In this document: positions 7,201 to 17,427 of the stretch, piece after piece | Position numbering within the stretch: the stretch's first letter is position 1 | How the letters are laid out: each line of letters starts with the position of its first letter | Assembly: GCA_013214205.1 (NCBI GenBank) | Contig: JABSPQ010000003.1 | Span: 3,966-37,965 of the forward strand | Reading direction: 5' to 3' | DNA length: 34,000 bases | From: Flavobacteriales bacterium | GTDB lineage: Bacteria > Bacteroidota > Bacteroidia > DT-38 | Translations under genes and position numbers: made by a program | Notes under the pieces: generated by a model | Told to the model about the DNA's origin: nothing | The model's database searches: none | What the model saw: only the letters and a program-made list of their open reading frames with translations

Positions 7201-8091
7201 TTACTCCATTGCTGCTGCATTGGCTGCTGCTAAACCAGCTTGATCTGAACTCAGATTAACTTGTGCTGTATCTAATTTAGATTTAGCAGAGTTGAGTTGC
7301 TTCTTAGTGTTGGTGCAAGCGCTCTGTAATATTTTGTATTCTATTTTTGTATTACCATACGCTAGATTCAGTAAGTCTTTAATGCTACCGTTGCCAGTAC
7401 TACTTGCGCTTTGTTCGCTTTGATTGCTCTTGGTAGCATGTAGCAAATGTGGAGGAGCAGGATTCGACAGAGGATTACTTCCCGATAGTGATTGCTGCAA
7501 ATCTAATACTTGCTGGTATTGAAGTTCTGTAGATCCGTTAGCTTCAATACTGGTTCCTAAAGTAGTATAAGAAGCTTGCAATGCCGTTAGCGTAAGTGCA
7601 ACTGCCTTGTTTGCATCTTTACCTGCAGTACTTATCATTGTTACCAATTCATCAGAGATTAGCGGGTTGGATGCCTTTTTTCTAATAATTAAGTTGGACA
7701 GTTTATTGATTACTTCGGCCGAATAAATGAGCTTATCGATAACTTCCTTTACCTCAACCGATACAGTATTATTTTGAGTATTGGCCGCGTTCATCTCTGT
7801 TTGAGCAATTTTAGAATTACTCGCTAAAGAATTTGTCTCAGAAATCACTTCATCAACTAGGTCTTTATTTGCTAATGCCTGAGCCCTATTTGCAGTGGCA
7901 TCATTCATAAAACCTTCTAACTTGGTTAATTTAGTAGTTAGTGAATCTACGATTGCTGTCTCCTGATCAACGACGCGTTGAGCGGTTAGTACATCTATTT
8001 GCAATTGATCTAATTCTACTTTCTTTTTTTCTGTTATACCATATTTCGCAAGTGTGGGCGATTTCGGTGGGGTTTGAACTGTAGTTGTCAT
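7201..8091 (-). CDS. Helical coiled-coil protein of unknown role in the eCIS operon
   Basis: The 296-aa product is almost entirely helical, rich in Ala, Asn, Ser, Thr and Lys. It has heptad-like segments at ~18-60 and at ~245-296, and a Ser/Pro/Asn-rich break at ~205-235. No signal peptide or membrane segment is seen. The middle (IYSAEVINKLSNLIIRK, then DANKAVALTLTALQASY) resembles part of the N-terminal region of the preceding 725-aa protein (VKLASDIGSIFAILNA), so the two may be distant paralogues. It lies between the tape-measure and ATPase genes. Fibre, accessory sheath or tube-filling roles are possible, none shown. Confidence 0.8.
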   Translation of the reverse strand: MTTTVQTPPKSPTLAKYGITEKKKVELDQLQIDVLTAQRVVDQETAIVDSLTTKLTKLEGFMNDATANRAQALANKDLVDEVISETNSLASNSKIAQTEMNAANTQNNTVSVEVKEVIDKLIYSAEVINKLSNLIIRKKASNPLISDELVTMISTAGKDANKAVALTLTALQASYTTLGTSIEANGSTELQYQQVLDLQQSLSGSNPLSNPAPPHLLHATKSNQSEQSASSTGNGSIKDLLNLAYGNTKIEYKILQSACTNTKKQLNSAKSKLDTAQVNLSSDQAGLAAANAAAME

Positions 8092-8122
8092 TGTTTTAAT
8101 TTTTTTATAGTTAATAATATAT

Positions 8123-10300
8123 TTAGTCTTTAGGTAAATACTGAAACATTGGTGTAGTAGTAATATCGGATAAAGCAGAGCTGTATTGCTCCGGGCTTAA
8201 CTCAAGATCGCTGCATACAGTTAGTACTACAGGCACGTAGTAGTTTTTAGGAATCAATACATTTCCAAAATTATCTGTTGTTACATGCTCCTCTATTGTG
8301 TAAGTGCATTTAACAGAATTGGCGTCGGCAGTTTTACTTTCCGGGTTGTAATAGCTACCCATTGGTACATGCTCTGCTAGGGTTTTATTGAAGTGAAAAT
8401 CCAAAGATTCTATTAAACCAGTTCCCCCTGAACTTTGAGAATTGTCTAAATCAACCGCTGTTCCAGTTTTTTCGGTGCTTGCAGGGTTTTGGGAAATTTT
8501 ATTTTGAACGTCATTATGTGCTTGCTGCAAGTTGGTCAACTGAGTTTCCATTTCATTCAACTGATCTCCCAAGGATTGCAATACGGTGAGTTTCTCTTGT
8601 GCTGCTGAAATTTGTTTTGGGGTATATTTCTGTTCAGCATTGGTTACAATTGCCTGTTGATCTTTCGTATTTGGCAATAGGTTTTTTAAGTCAGCTTGGT
8701 TCGTTTGTTTAAACGTAGCAATCTTCTCCGTGAGCTCTTGAATATCCGACTGATGCTCTGAAGCCTGTGAAGTTTGTTGCTTCAAATTAGCTTTGTTGCT
8801 TTGCTTGTTAGCAAGCGCTTGTACCTCATCATGTGTTTGTGGTAAAAACATGCATCTATATTCTACATTGCTGGCCACGCCAGTTGCTACATTAAATTCC
8901 AGCGCATTTGCGTTAACACACAAGCTAGTTCCCGCAGCGTATGTGGGGCTATTCATTGGGGTTGTAACATTAAAAGTGGCTGAAGGAGCAGAAAGAAAGT
9001 CCTCGAAATTATTAATCGCTTTTTTATAATCTAAACTATAAACGGCCATTACAAAAGCACAATAATTTTGTCCTAGTTTTAAAGAATTACCATTAACATC
9101 CAAAGCAACATCAAAGTTTATTGTTACCGAACCACTTGTTGTTGTTGTTGTTGTTGCTGGTTTATCATCAGACTTCGCCGAAGAATCTGGCTGAATAGTG
9201 GGTGTCGCGGATTTATCATCATTCGTTGCAGAAGAATCAGAAGGAGTAGTTCCTGTAGTTGATTTATCATCATCCGTTGCAGAAGAATCAGAGGGAGTAG
9301 TTCCTGTAGTTGATTTATCATCATCCGTTGCAGAATGTGGTAATATTGGAAATATGGTATTTAATTTATTTGCAGCGTCTACATTCTCAGCGTCGGTTAT
9401 CGAGAAAGACGAAGCACTTTTCTGTTCAACTAACATTACATAATAGCCCTGTACAGGGTAAAGAGGCACGCCAGCTACAGAAGTAGTTGTAAATGGCATC
9501 TTGATAAAATCAAAGTTTACATTAAACTTACTATTGTCTAGCTTTACGTATGTTTTAAGGTTAATATTGAGTTCTTTAGAACTTACGTTGTAGGCATCGT
9601 TAGCAGAATTGCTATAAACTTTAGATTGCTTGTAAGTGGCCTCTCTAACTTTGGCTTCATTACTTGATATTGCCAAATCTGCGTTATCTGAATCCGCAAG
9701 AGCAGAAGCACTGGTGTATTCTGCTTCCGCTACCTTCAACAGTTGTGCAATAGAAACTTCTGTAGCAGTAGCTTTTTTAGATACAACATCTGCGGTTACC
9801 TTAGCTGTTAGGCTTGAAGCCAACATTGCATTTTCAGATACTATTTCAGCAGCATATGCTGTTTCATTTATCTTAGTGCTTGCATTTTCACATAGCATAT
9901 AGATATCGCTGTTAAAATCGGCGGCATTTAAAATTGCAAATATGCTCCCAATGTCACTGGCCAATTTTACTATAGAATTTGCTGCTACTTCAATATTGGC
10001 GGCGCTTACTGCTGCGTTTGTAGTTACTAACTTAACATCTCCCTGTTCCTGTATTGTAGCTTGTTTTACACTAGAACAAAGGTTGCTGTTTTCTACCGCT
10101 TGTAGCTTTACACTTGCTCTTTCGTCCAATACTCTTTTAGCGTTTTCATATTTATCGGTGGCTTTATCTTTAGCGGCCTCTGCGTAATACAAAGAGAACA
10201 TTGCAGCGTTTTCTTTAGAGCTGGTGCCTTTTTTTGCTAATTCCTGAGCGTGCAGTGATTTTACTACACTAGAATGTAAATTGTCATTATAAGTATTCAT
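8123..10300 (-). CDS. Large helical/beta mosaic protein with 17-residue tandem repeats (possible fibre or accessory protein)
   Basis: The 725-aa protein has an Ala/Ser/Lys/Asn-rich helical N-terminus (~1-245) and a beta-rich segment (~250-320, PLYPVQGYYVMLVEQKS). A hydrophilic tandem repeat (~325-392) follows, with unit SATDDDKSTTGTTPSDS and a poly-Thr tract. A second beta-rich part (~395-490), a Gln/Asn-rich coiled coil (~495-605) and a C-terminal beta domain (~640-725) complete it. I know no family that covers it. It sits just after the tape-measure gene, where a second unknown helical protein also lies, and this locus has no recognisable Pvc13-type tail fibre, so a surface fibre or tether role is possible but unproven. 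Confidence 0.8.
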   Translation of the reverse strand: MNTYNDNLHSSVVKSLHAQELAKKGTSSKENAAMFSLYYAEAAKDKATDKYENAKRVLDERASVKLQAVENSNLCSSVKQATIQEQGDVKLVTTNAAVSAANIEVAANSIVKLASDIGSIFAILNAADFNSDIYMLCENASTKINETAYAAEIVSENAMLASSLTAKVTADVVSKKATATEVSIAQLLKVAEAEYTSASALADSDNADLAISSNEAKVREATYKQSKVYSNSANDAYNVSSKELNINLKTYVKLDNSKFNVNFDFIKMPFTTTSVAGVPLYPVQGYYVMLVEQKSASSFSITDAENVDAANKLNTIFPILPHSATDDDKSTTGTTPSDSSATDDDKSTTGTTPSDSSATNDDKSATPTIQPDSSAKSDDKPATTTTTTSGSVTINFDVALDVNGNSLKLGQNYCAFVMAVYSLDYKKAINNFEDFLSAPSATFNVTTPMNSPTYAAGTSLCVNANALEFNVATGVASNVEYRCMFLPQTHDEVQALANKQSNKANLKQQTSQASEHQSDIQELTEKIATFKQTNQADLKNLLPNTKDQQAIVTNAEQKYTPKQISAAQEKLTVLQSLGDQLNEMETQLTNLQQAHNDVQNKISQNPASTEKTGTAVDLDNSQSSGGTGLIESLDFHFNKTLAEHVPMGSYYNPESKTADANSVKCTYTIEEHVTTDNFGNVLIPKNYYVPVVLTVCSDLELSPEQYSSALSDITTTPMFQYLPKD
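9137..9157. repeat. Trinucleotide microsatellite in the 725-aa gene
   Basis: A run of about six GTT units encodes poly-threonine on the minus strand. Length changes would stay in frame and alter only the Thr tract next to the 17-residue repeats. Confidence 0.6.
9159..9343. repeat. 51-bp tandem repeat in the 725-aa gene
   Basis: Units start at 9159 (diverged), 9210, 9261 and 9312 (partial), exactly 51 bp apart. The 9210 and 9261 copies differ at only two positions, which points to recent unit gain. Each unit encodes 17 hydrophilic residues around T-D-D-D-K-S-T-T-G-T-T-P-S-D-S. Confidence 0.9.
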
Positions 10301-10421
10301 ATCAATTGATTTTAAGTTATGGTATTCGGTTTGTCGTAATTCTATTTTGCCTTGGCACTTTAATGGCCTTAGCTACTGTTTATTTTCTTGTTATTATTTG
10401 ATTCTTTCATTTCTAATATTT

Positions 10422-13400
10422 TTAATATGGCCAGGTTACATGGAGTGCTTTTTTCATCCAAGGATATTTTATTATCGAAAAAGCAAAGGGAGATTTATTA
10501 ATTAATAGATCATATGGTTTTTTGTCTACCGTTAGTTCCCAATTGTCCTCATGCTCCACAAGTGTCCCTGCTCTAACCAACCAATTGCCTCTAAAGCCGT
10601 CTATAGACGTATCTCCAATAGCCGACCAATAGCCAATTACTGCGTTGATTAATCCGCTAATTAATTCGGTTTCCTCGGTTGTTATTTCGATACCAGCTGT
10701 AATGGGTGCACCTGGATGCAATCCACATATTACTTTATTGAGGGGCAGTAATGATTCGTCCGTTGAACTAGCACCTGTTATCACATATTGTAAATAATGA
10801 ATTGCTTTTAGCTGATTTTTCTTGTCGCTGAAATCATCGTTGCTCAACAATCCTAATTTATCAAATAGCATTTTTATGTAATCTGCAAGCAGTACCACTC
10901 CTGCATTTTTCACAGCTATTCCTTCTTTAATAATTTTTGGTTCTTCTTCAAATTTCGGCTTCTCCTCTATTTCTTCGTCATCTATAATAGCGGGTGTTGA
11001 TACTTTTCTTTTGCTGAGTAATTGATTCAACGATACTTGCATGGCCGAGGGCAATAGGTCTATCTGCTCTTGCATTGTCAATAAAAATTGTTCGGAGGAT
11101 ACTCCCCTCTTGGTACAGATTTCCCACATTAATTCGTTCCAAATATTTTCTGCAGAAAGAAAATTCCAGTTGTTGGCAGACCATGCGGCTAGGATCTTAT
11201 CCTTTAAAATATATTGAAGCTGTTTACCAGATAAACTGCCCATAGTAAGCTGCCCAAATGCTTTGTGCATTTCTAAAAGCGCATTAAGTTTAGATGCTAG
11301 GTTAGGGTTTACTGCTTGTATTGATTTTACCAATACGTATAATTCCACCCTTTTCCCAACCCACATTTTGTGTTCTTGAATGGATACTTGGTGCCGATAT
11401 ATTTTCAGAAACACCAACGGGTTATGCTCAATTATTTCGTTGAGTATTGTTTCGTAAGCGCACGATTTTGTGCCTAAAAACCAAGATGGTATTTGCTTTT
11501 CGAGCAGCATCGACTTGGCAAGTTCTTCTAGCAAGCCCATTTTGATGCACTTCTCTAAATCTTTCACCACAAACTTGGGCTTTACTGGATCGGGAATAAT
11601 TTCAAATACCTCGTGTGTTTTAATCATCGCGTTTTTTAATGTGCTCCCTATTGGGATGTTATTGGATTTGATTTCATCTAAGACGTAAGAGGCTTTAACA
11701 TCTAGTTCTTTGGCTATTTCGAATATGGTTTTTTTAACCAGTTGATTAAAAGCATTCGCATCCATTCTGGTAGCCTGAATCGTTTGCCAAGTGAGTTTCC
11801 AGAATTCATCAAGCATATTTTTCCCAATTTGATTGTTCCCCACTTTAAGCGCAATTTCATTTAGCGAATACATTGCATCGAAAAATAGTTTTAATCCCAT
11901 TTCTGTTGAAATCAACTTGCAGAACCGACTGAATAATATTAACTCGGAAAGGTGCTTGATTCTCTTTTGGTTCATTTCTGTTTTTGCCAATACTTTTTGA
12001 ACTTCGGCTGCGTCGACCTCCAGCGCAAGGCGCAAACACTCCACTATATCATAGCTTACATTACCTTGTACTATTACCAGCAAAGCTGATTTTATGCCTT
12101 TTGATAGGATGGCTAGAATTTCTGAAAGTGCAAGGCTCTCTCCCGATTTCAGATGAACGCCCCTACCCTTTATTGAAGGTTTGCTTTTAATAATGCTCGG
12201 GGTTCTGTTATAGTTAAATGCAATGGCGCGATCAAATACGGTTTTAAATTTTTCTAAATTCCCGCTGTATTCATTGTATTGTAAAATACATTTCCAGAAC
12301 AAATCTGATAGCTCAGAAGCAATTCTGGCTTTCTCTGTAGTGCTTTTCCCTGTACTTATTTTCCTGAGCGCAGCCGTAAGTAATGCCGGTTTTACTTTGG
12401 CCCCTTCTTCTAAAAAGTTGTTTAAGATGATTTTCAAATCAATGGCGCCTAAATCTCTTGCTAACTTAAATTCTCTATCATCAAAATTGCTTATTAGGAA
12501 TTTTCCTGTTGCAGTTAAATCGCTTTCAGAATTGGAAATCAACACATGTGTTCTTATCAATAAACTCTGTTCTTTTATCCTGAATAACTCTTTTTCGAAT
12601 TCCGAAATTTCTGTTTTAGAGAAGCTGAACGAGGATAGATTTTTGTGCGCGAGTAATGGATTTACTATTTTGTAGAGGGCTATTCGAGATTGTTTTGACA
12701 AGAAATTACTTGACCTTGTAAGCACTTCTAAAATGAATTTTATTCCTTTTAATTTTGAATTCTCTAGCATAACCAGAAGTCCTGTTACCATTAGGTTTGC
12801 ATTTATTTCCACAAATGCTTTTTCAAGTTCTTTACTAGCCTGTAAACTTTTCATCACCTCTTGAATTGCATTGAGGATGATTGCTTGATCTGTTTTTAGC
12901 TCTTTGATTATTAATAGCGCGTGGTAATTGTCTAAATATGCGCTTAGAAATTTATGTAGACTTTCTTTGTTTTTATAATCTAGTAATGCTGCGAATGCTT
13001 CAATTGGGTTGGTTTGAATCCATCTAACGAGTAGTTCGTAAACCTTTGCCGATTGAGATGCATCGGAAGGTTCATCTTGATTTAGTCTGCTCAGTAATTG
13101 AGTTATTCTTTCGGTTACTACATTTGGATTTTCTCCAGTTTGGTCTTTCAGCAAAGCCGTAACTCCTTCGAACAAATCTATATTTGGTTTAGTCAGAACA
13201 GTTGGCCAATTGTTTAGATCCGCTAAACGACTTGTTAATTCAATTTTCGTAAGCCCTTTTCGCTTTGCCAAAATTTCAATTAGATTTTGAACGTAGGATT
13301 TACTATTGATTCGACTATGCTTGTTGTCTATTAAATAGTTTAGACTTAAGTTCCATAAATCAATTCGGTCCACCTTGATTTTATTAGACACCAATGCTTT

Positions 13401-14618
13401 CGAAATGAGTTGTACGTTGGTTATCAAGACATCTGATTGTATTGGCGCTATGGAGAACAGAATTGCAGCATAGGTTTGTTCGTTGATTTCATGGAGCAAA
13501 CTGGCCCATTGGTTGGGATTATTTTTAAACTTTATGATCCATTCTACAAATTGAGTTTTGCTGTTTTGAGCAAGGCTCACAATGATGTCGTTTACTTCCG
13601 ACACAGCTATTTCACTGGTGGCCTCTGTTTGTTTTGAAAAATAATTTTCCAACAAATTCCAATAATTTGTGGGGCTTGGTTTTGTATTTTTCTCTCTTTC
13701 CGCAATGCTTTCGTTAGAGATGATGGCCAACTTTGCAATAAATCCTGACTGCACATTAGACCTTAATGCTACGCTTTCAAATGCTTTTTCAATAAGAATA
13801 ATTAGTTCATTAAATTTAATATTATACCGTGCCGACATTTGATACAACATGCTTTTCATGAAAATTACATTGTTAAATAGTGTTCCTCTTTGAACTAATA
13901 AACAACTCAAAATCCAAAGCCAAGCCTCGTTTGAGAATTCCGATGAACTGCTTTCAACTATCTTCTCTTTACTTTGAACTGTTGCTAGGTTGTCTTTGAA
14001 ATCAATTATTTGTTTGTGGTTATTGGGCTCTAATCCTGCTACTATTTGGGTTAACGAATCGTCGTTAAATTGCCAAGCCAATCTTTTTCTGACCTTATCC
14101 GATTGACCAATTACTCTGAGTACTTTAATTAAACTTGATCTGTTGTGCTTCAACAAATCAATCATTAATTGTTGTGCCCCACCGCTAGCAGAGTCTGCCC
14201 ACCACGGCATATAGCCTTTTGATAAATAGCTTTTTAATATGGATAGGTTGGATGCTTTTTTATCAACTACCTTAACGCCATCCTTCTTATTATGGATCTG
14301 GAACAGTTGCTCTCGGAGTTGCTCGACAAGTTGTTTGGAGAATTTCCTCGATAACTCTCCATGTAAATCGGAAAAGTCAATTTGTCCAAGGTCAAGTTCC
14401 AGTGAATCTATTTTCCAATGTTGTTCGGAAGAACAGAATTGATCGAATACATTATTGATCTCAGATTCCAGTTTAAGTTTTCCCCAACGACTTATTTCTG
14501 TTTGCAAGGAAGCAGCTAGGTCCTTTTCATCGAAGGATGTATCCCATATAACTTTAGAAACGATATGTTTATTCTGATCAATCATTTCCATTAGTTTGTA
14601 TTTTAATAATGGCTGCAA
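10422..14618 (-). CDS. eCIS tape-measure protein (Pvc14/Afp14-like, CIS_TMP)
   Basis: This 1398-aa protein has the two ends typical of the contractile injection system tape-measure family. The N-terminus (~15-110) has a helical segment followed by HWKIDSLELDLGQIDFSDL and EQLREQL. The C-terminus (~1340-1398) has GFRGNWLVRAGTL, WELTVDKKPYDLLI and IKYPWMKKALHVTWPY. The long middle is predominantly alpha-helical and sets tail length in this family, so the particle is probably long. Its start overlaps the end of the Pvc12-like gene by 41 bp; the internal ATG at residue 11 (14588) would still overlap. No transmembrane or enzymatic motif is seen. The family assignment is firm; the exact tail length cannot be read from the sequence. 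Confidence 0.92.
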   Translation of the reverse strand: MQPLLKYKLMEMIDQNKHIVSKVIWDTSFDEKDLAASLQTEISRWGKLKLESEINNVFDQFCSSEQHWKIDSLELDLGQIDFSDLHGELSRKFSKQLVEQLREQLFQIHNKKDGVKVVDKKASNLSILKSYLSKGYMPWWADSASGGAQQLMIDLLKHNRSSLIKVLRVIGQSDKVRKRLAWQFNDDSLTQIVAGLEPNNHKQIIDFKDNLATVQSKEKIVESSSSEFSNEAWLWILSCLLVQRGTLFNNVIFMKSMLYQMSARYNIKFNELIILIEKAFESVALRSNVQSGFIAKLAIISNESIAEREKNTKPSPTNYWNLLENYFSKQTEATSEIAVSEVNDIIVSLAQNSKTQFVEWIIKFKNNPNQWASLLHEINEQTYAAILFSIAPIQSDVLITNVQLISKALVSNKIKVDRIDLWNLSLNYLIDNKHSRINSKSYVQNLIEILAKRKGLTKIELTSRLADLNNWPTVLTKPNIDLFEGVTALLKDQTGENPNVVTERITQLLSRLNQDEPSDASQSAKVYELLVRWIQTNPIEAFAALLDYKNKESLHKFLSAYLDNYHALLIIKELKTDQAIILNAIQEVMKSLQASKELEKAFVEINANLMVTGLLVMLENSKLKGIKFILEVLTRSSNFLSKQSRIALYKIVNPLLAHKNLSSFSFSKTEISEFEKELFRIKEQSLLIRTHVLISNSESDLTATGKFLISNFDDREFKLARDLGAIDLKIILNNFLEEGAKVKPALLTAALRKISTGKSTTEKARIASELSDLFWKCILQYNEYSGNLEKFKTVFDRAIAFNYNRTPSIIKSKPSIKGRGVHLKSGESLALSEILAILSKGIKSALLVIVQGNVSYDIVECLRLALEVDAAEVQKVLAKTEMNQKRIKHLSELILFSRFCKLISTEMGLKLFFDAMYSLNEIALKVGNNQIGKNMLDEFWKLTWQTIQATRMDANAFNQLVKKTIFEIAKELDVKASYVLDEIKSNNIPIGSTLKNAMIKTHEVFEIIPDPVKPKFVVKDLEKCIKMGLLEELAKSMLLEKQIPSWFLGTKSCAYETILNEIIEHNPLVFLKIYRHQVSIQEHKMWVGKRVELYVLVKSIQAVNPNLASKLNALLEMHKAFGQLTMGSLSGKQLQYILKDKILAAWSANNWNFLSAENIWNELMWEICTKRGVSSEQFLLTMQEQIDLLPSAMQVSLNQLLSKRKVSTPAIIDDEEIEEKPKFEEEPKIIKEGIAVKNAGVVLLADYIKMLFDKLGLLSNDDFSDKKNQLKAIHYLQYVITGASSTDESLLPLNKVICGLHPGAPITAGIEITTEETELISGLINAVIGYWSAIGDTSIDGFRGNWLVRAGTLVEHEDNWELTVDKKPYDLLINKSPFAFSIIKYPWMKKALHVTWPY

Positions 14619-17427
14619 TTAGTTCAACTGCACTGCTTTCTACATCCGACACATCTACTCCAGAAACTGTACTTGTTGTTGGATTTATACTTGTCGCTGA
14701 ATCTGCACTAGGTGTTGGAGCTGCATTGGCTATTGGAACACCACGCAAGTTATTTCTCCATTTACAGAACAATGGAATTAATTCGTTTAGCTCATCCCTT
14801 TTAATAATGTTTACAGATGTAGTGATGTGAACAGGCTGAGTGCTTTCTAAAAGCAAGTTGATTCTATCTGTAAAATTGGGCTGTGTGAATTGAGGAATAA
14901 ATTCTGGTAGAAATATCATGTTGGCATTTTGAAAGATCGAATGTGTTAAATCTATCGTGCTGCTGCCACTTGAAGAATCAGAGTTTGCTTGAAGTGCAAT
15001 TTGGTTGTTGGTTCCAGGAATGGTCTGCCACAAACCCTTTGCCCAATCACAAGTTGGTACACTTAGTACAGAGAAACTTTTATCGCCTACCTGAATAACT
15101 GTTTCTTTGTTTAATGTTCCGTTCGGTGTTTGGAGGTCTTCTCTAAACAATTGTTCTATGCCAATTGCAGAATGATAATCTATGTTTTCTTTAATTGAAT
15201 GGTAAACTGGAGCAGCACCTACCTCATTAATTTCGCAGTATGCAATTTTAAAACTCAGCGACTGCAAGAGTAAGTTTGGTTCTATTACAATAGCTCCTTT
15301 TCTCTCTTGAATCATCCAAAGAGCCAACTGCAAATTCAGCTCTCCATTAGGAATCGCGGTGTTTGTAGTTGCGGTTTGCAGCGCTTCGGAAGTTTCCACT
15401 ATGTAATTTTTGTACAATGGATTTAATCCAAAGAGTAAGCTTAGCTTTAACTCTAAAGCGGAGTAATTAGTAAAGTCTATTGAGGAAATGAGCTCAATGC
15501 TGTCTATTTTCTCCGAATCAAAAACAAAATCGACATTGTATGCACTCAGCCAGTCAGCATTTATGGGGCTGGGTAGTTCAGGTAAAGTACTTGATATTGG
15601 GTCGGCTCCTAAATAGTTGAATGCCTTACATCTGTAGTAAGAAAGCACCCCTATGTTTTGAAGCAGTAAACTTTTAAAAATCAGTTTTCCTTTGATGGCA
15701 TCTCCTGTATAAATGGTATCGTCAATAATCGAGTCTATCAACATGGGAGATTCTCCGTGGCGGGCAAGTAAGTGATCTAGTATTTTATTTCTGCGATCAA
15801 GCCCTATGTCCTCGTCCTCCATAATTTGCATTAATCCCCAGATGTAACCGTTATATGGATCATTTTTGTACTTACTCCAACTGTTCTTTTCGAGCTGAGT
15901 AGCCGATACATTATTTAAACTAAAATCGAACGTATCATTGTTCTTTAACAATGGTTTTATATGAGGGATCTCGTATAAGGATTGATAAAAATAGGTGGGC
16001 GAAAATTGCAAATATGGTACTGGGTATTCTGTATTCAAGTTTGCATTTTTCTTCTTCCCTTTCTTGTTGGTAGCTATTGCTTGTTGGTTAGGGCCCCCTG
16101 AAATTGTATTGACAAACGAGAACAAGTTTGGAATGTTTGCGAGTTGCGAAAACTGGTTGGCCAATTGCTGATCGAATAGGGTTAGATAGCCTTTGAGTTG
16201 TTTAGATTGTGCGATTTGAAATGGTGTTGCATTGGATTCTAAAGTAGAATCGCCAACCGCGAACACTTCGGGGAACGTGTTTTGAATTGAATAGTAGCTG
16301 TTGATTTCTCTGTAATTTCCTGTGGGTAAATCTGGTTGAATTTGTATGGATGCCCCTATATCTTTAGCATGGATTTTACGAGGAGCTATGTTTACTTTCT
16401 CATTATACCCTGTGCTAGCGTAAACATTTTTACCTTGACAGGTGATTATTAAGTTTTTACTTGTAATTGAATCTACAAGATCAAACACCAATAGTTCATT
16501 CTGCTTTGCATCTAATTCTGTAATACTGGGTGACTGACCAAAGCTGAGCTCATTTACATTAACAACTCCAGGAAGCTCTGCAATAAGCACAATAATTTCT
16601 TCGACATTAATTGTGTTGTTCTTGTCTTGTAGATCTGCGTTGTTGATCCATCCATTCTTTAATATTGGACCATTAAAAATCTGGTTGGTTTCAACTCCGT
16701 AGTCGGATAACAATTGGTAGCCATTTTGCATAACCCTAGGAAAAACAAATTCCTCCAACCCTTCCCTAATGGCTGTAAGGATCTTTTCGGCGTTGCCTAC
16801 TTGGTCTATTTCTATAGCACCAAATAAATTACTTGCTTTTGATTTGAGCGGTTGGGGCATTAAGAAAATCTCGCCCAAATTGCGGCTTTTATTGAGCAGA
16901 AAAAATGCTTCTTGGCAAATCTGATTTACTTGTGTAGATTTTTGCTGAACAGAAGGATCGCCAGGATCGGTTACTGCTGGTTGATTTCCGTCTCCCTCCA
17001 TTATTGCTGGATCTATAGATAGGTGAACTCTGTAAGCATAACTAATTGCAGAAATCTGACTATTAACAGTTTCGAATACTACATTTTCTATGGCTTCTAT
17101 CCCATCAATTAAGTACTTGCGATAGTCTAGTATTGTTATGGGAGATGTGGTTAATATTTGCTCTGGGGTAAAGAATTGGTTTTCAAATTCAAGCTCTCCA
17201 TCTTTATTGGTAAGGATATCGCGAACTGGAAAGTTGTTGCAATAGCCCAATTCTGTTAGTGCATAACACACTTGATCTAAAATGGTGATTCCGGGATCGC
17301 TTGAATTGTAATTTGTCCATTCGTTACCACTGTACTCCTGAACGTACTCCAGTCCAATTTTTTTTAGCCCTTTAAAGTTTTGACTTAACGGAGCCGGTAT
17401 GTTTATTATGTATTGTTGGTCTTTCAT
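14578..17427 (-). CDS. Baseplate protein (Pvc12/Afp12-like, gp7-type)
   Basis: The 949-aa product begins with a segment typical of Pvc12-type baseplate proteins: NYNSSDPGITILDQVCYAL then TELGYCNNFPVRDIL (~38-68), followed by EQILTTSPITILDYRKYLID. With the Pvc11-like protein it should form the wedge ring around the hub and spike. The gene starts inside the stop region of the Pvc11-like gene (4-bp overlap, ATGA type), which points to translational coupling and a fixed stoichiometry. Its C-terminus (~905-940) is a Pro/Ser/Thr/Val-rich low-complexity stretch, a trait it shares with the Pvc11-like neighbour. Confidence 0.92.
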   Translation of the reverse strand: MKDQQYIINIPAPLSQNFKGLKKIGLEYVQEYSGNEWTNYNSSDPGITILDQVCYALTELGYCNNFPVRDILTNKDGELEFENQFFTPEQILTTSPITILDYRKYLIDGIEAIENVVFETVNSQISAISYAYRVHLSIDPAIMEGDGNQPAVTDPGDPSVQQKSTQVNQICQEAFFLLNKSRNLGEIFLMPQPLKSKASNLFGAIEIDQVGNAEKILTAIREGLEEFVFPRVMQNGYQLLSDYGVETNQIFNGPILKNGWINNADLQDKNNTINVEEIIVLIAELPGVVNVNELSFGQSPSITELDAKQNELLVFDLVDSITSKNLIITCQGKNVYASTGYNEKVNIAPRKIHAKDIGASIQIQPDLPTGNYREINSYYSIQNTFPEVFAVGDSTLESNATPFQIAQSKQLKGYLTLFDQQLANQFSQLANIPNLFSFVNTISGGPNQQAIATNKKGKKKNANLNTEYPVPYLQFSPTYFYQSLYEIPHIKPLLKNNDTFDFSLNNVSATQLEKNSWSKYKNDPYNGYIWGLMQIMEDEDIGLDRRNKILDHLLARHGESPMLIDSIIDDTIYTGDAIKGKLIFKSLLLQNIGVLSYYRCKAFNYLGADPISSTLPELPSPINADWLSAYNVDFVFDSEKIDSIELISSIDFTNYSALELKLSLLFGLNPLYKNYIVETSEALQTATTNTAIPNGELNLQLALWMIQERKGAIVIEPNLLLQSLSFKIAYCEINEVGAAPVYHSIKENIDYHSAIGIEQLFREDLQTPNGTLNKETVIQVGDKSFSVLSVPTCDWAKGLWQTIPGTNNQIALQANSDSSSGSSTIDLTHSIFQNANMIFLPEFIPQFTQPNFTDRINLLLESTQPVHITTSVNIIKRDELNELIPLFCKWRNNLRGVPIANAAPTPSADSATSINPTTSTVSGVDVSDVESSAVELIAAIIKIQTNGND

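Noticed and set aside
9124-9324. Open frame of repeated M-M-I-N-Q-L-Q-E-L units on the minus strand
   Set aside because: It is an out-of-frame reading of the 51-bp tandem repeats inside the 725-aa gene.
11857-12190. Open frames on both strands containing R-R-P-P-A-Q-G-A-type sequence
   Set aside because: Both lie inside the long tape-measure frame and have no family resemblance.
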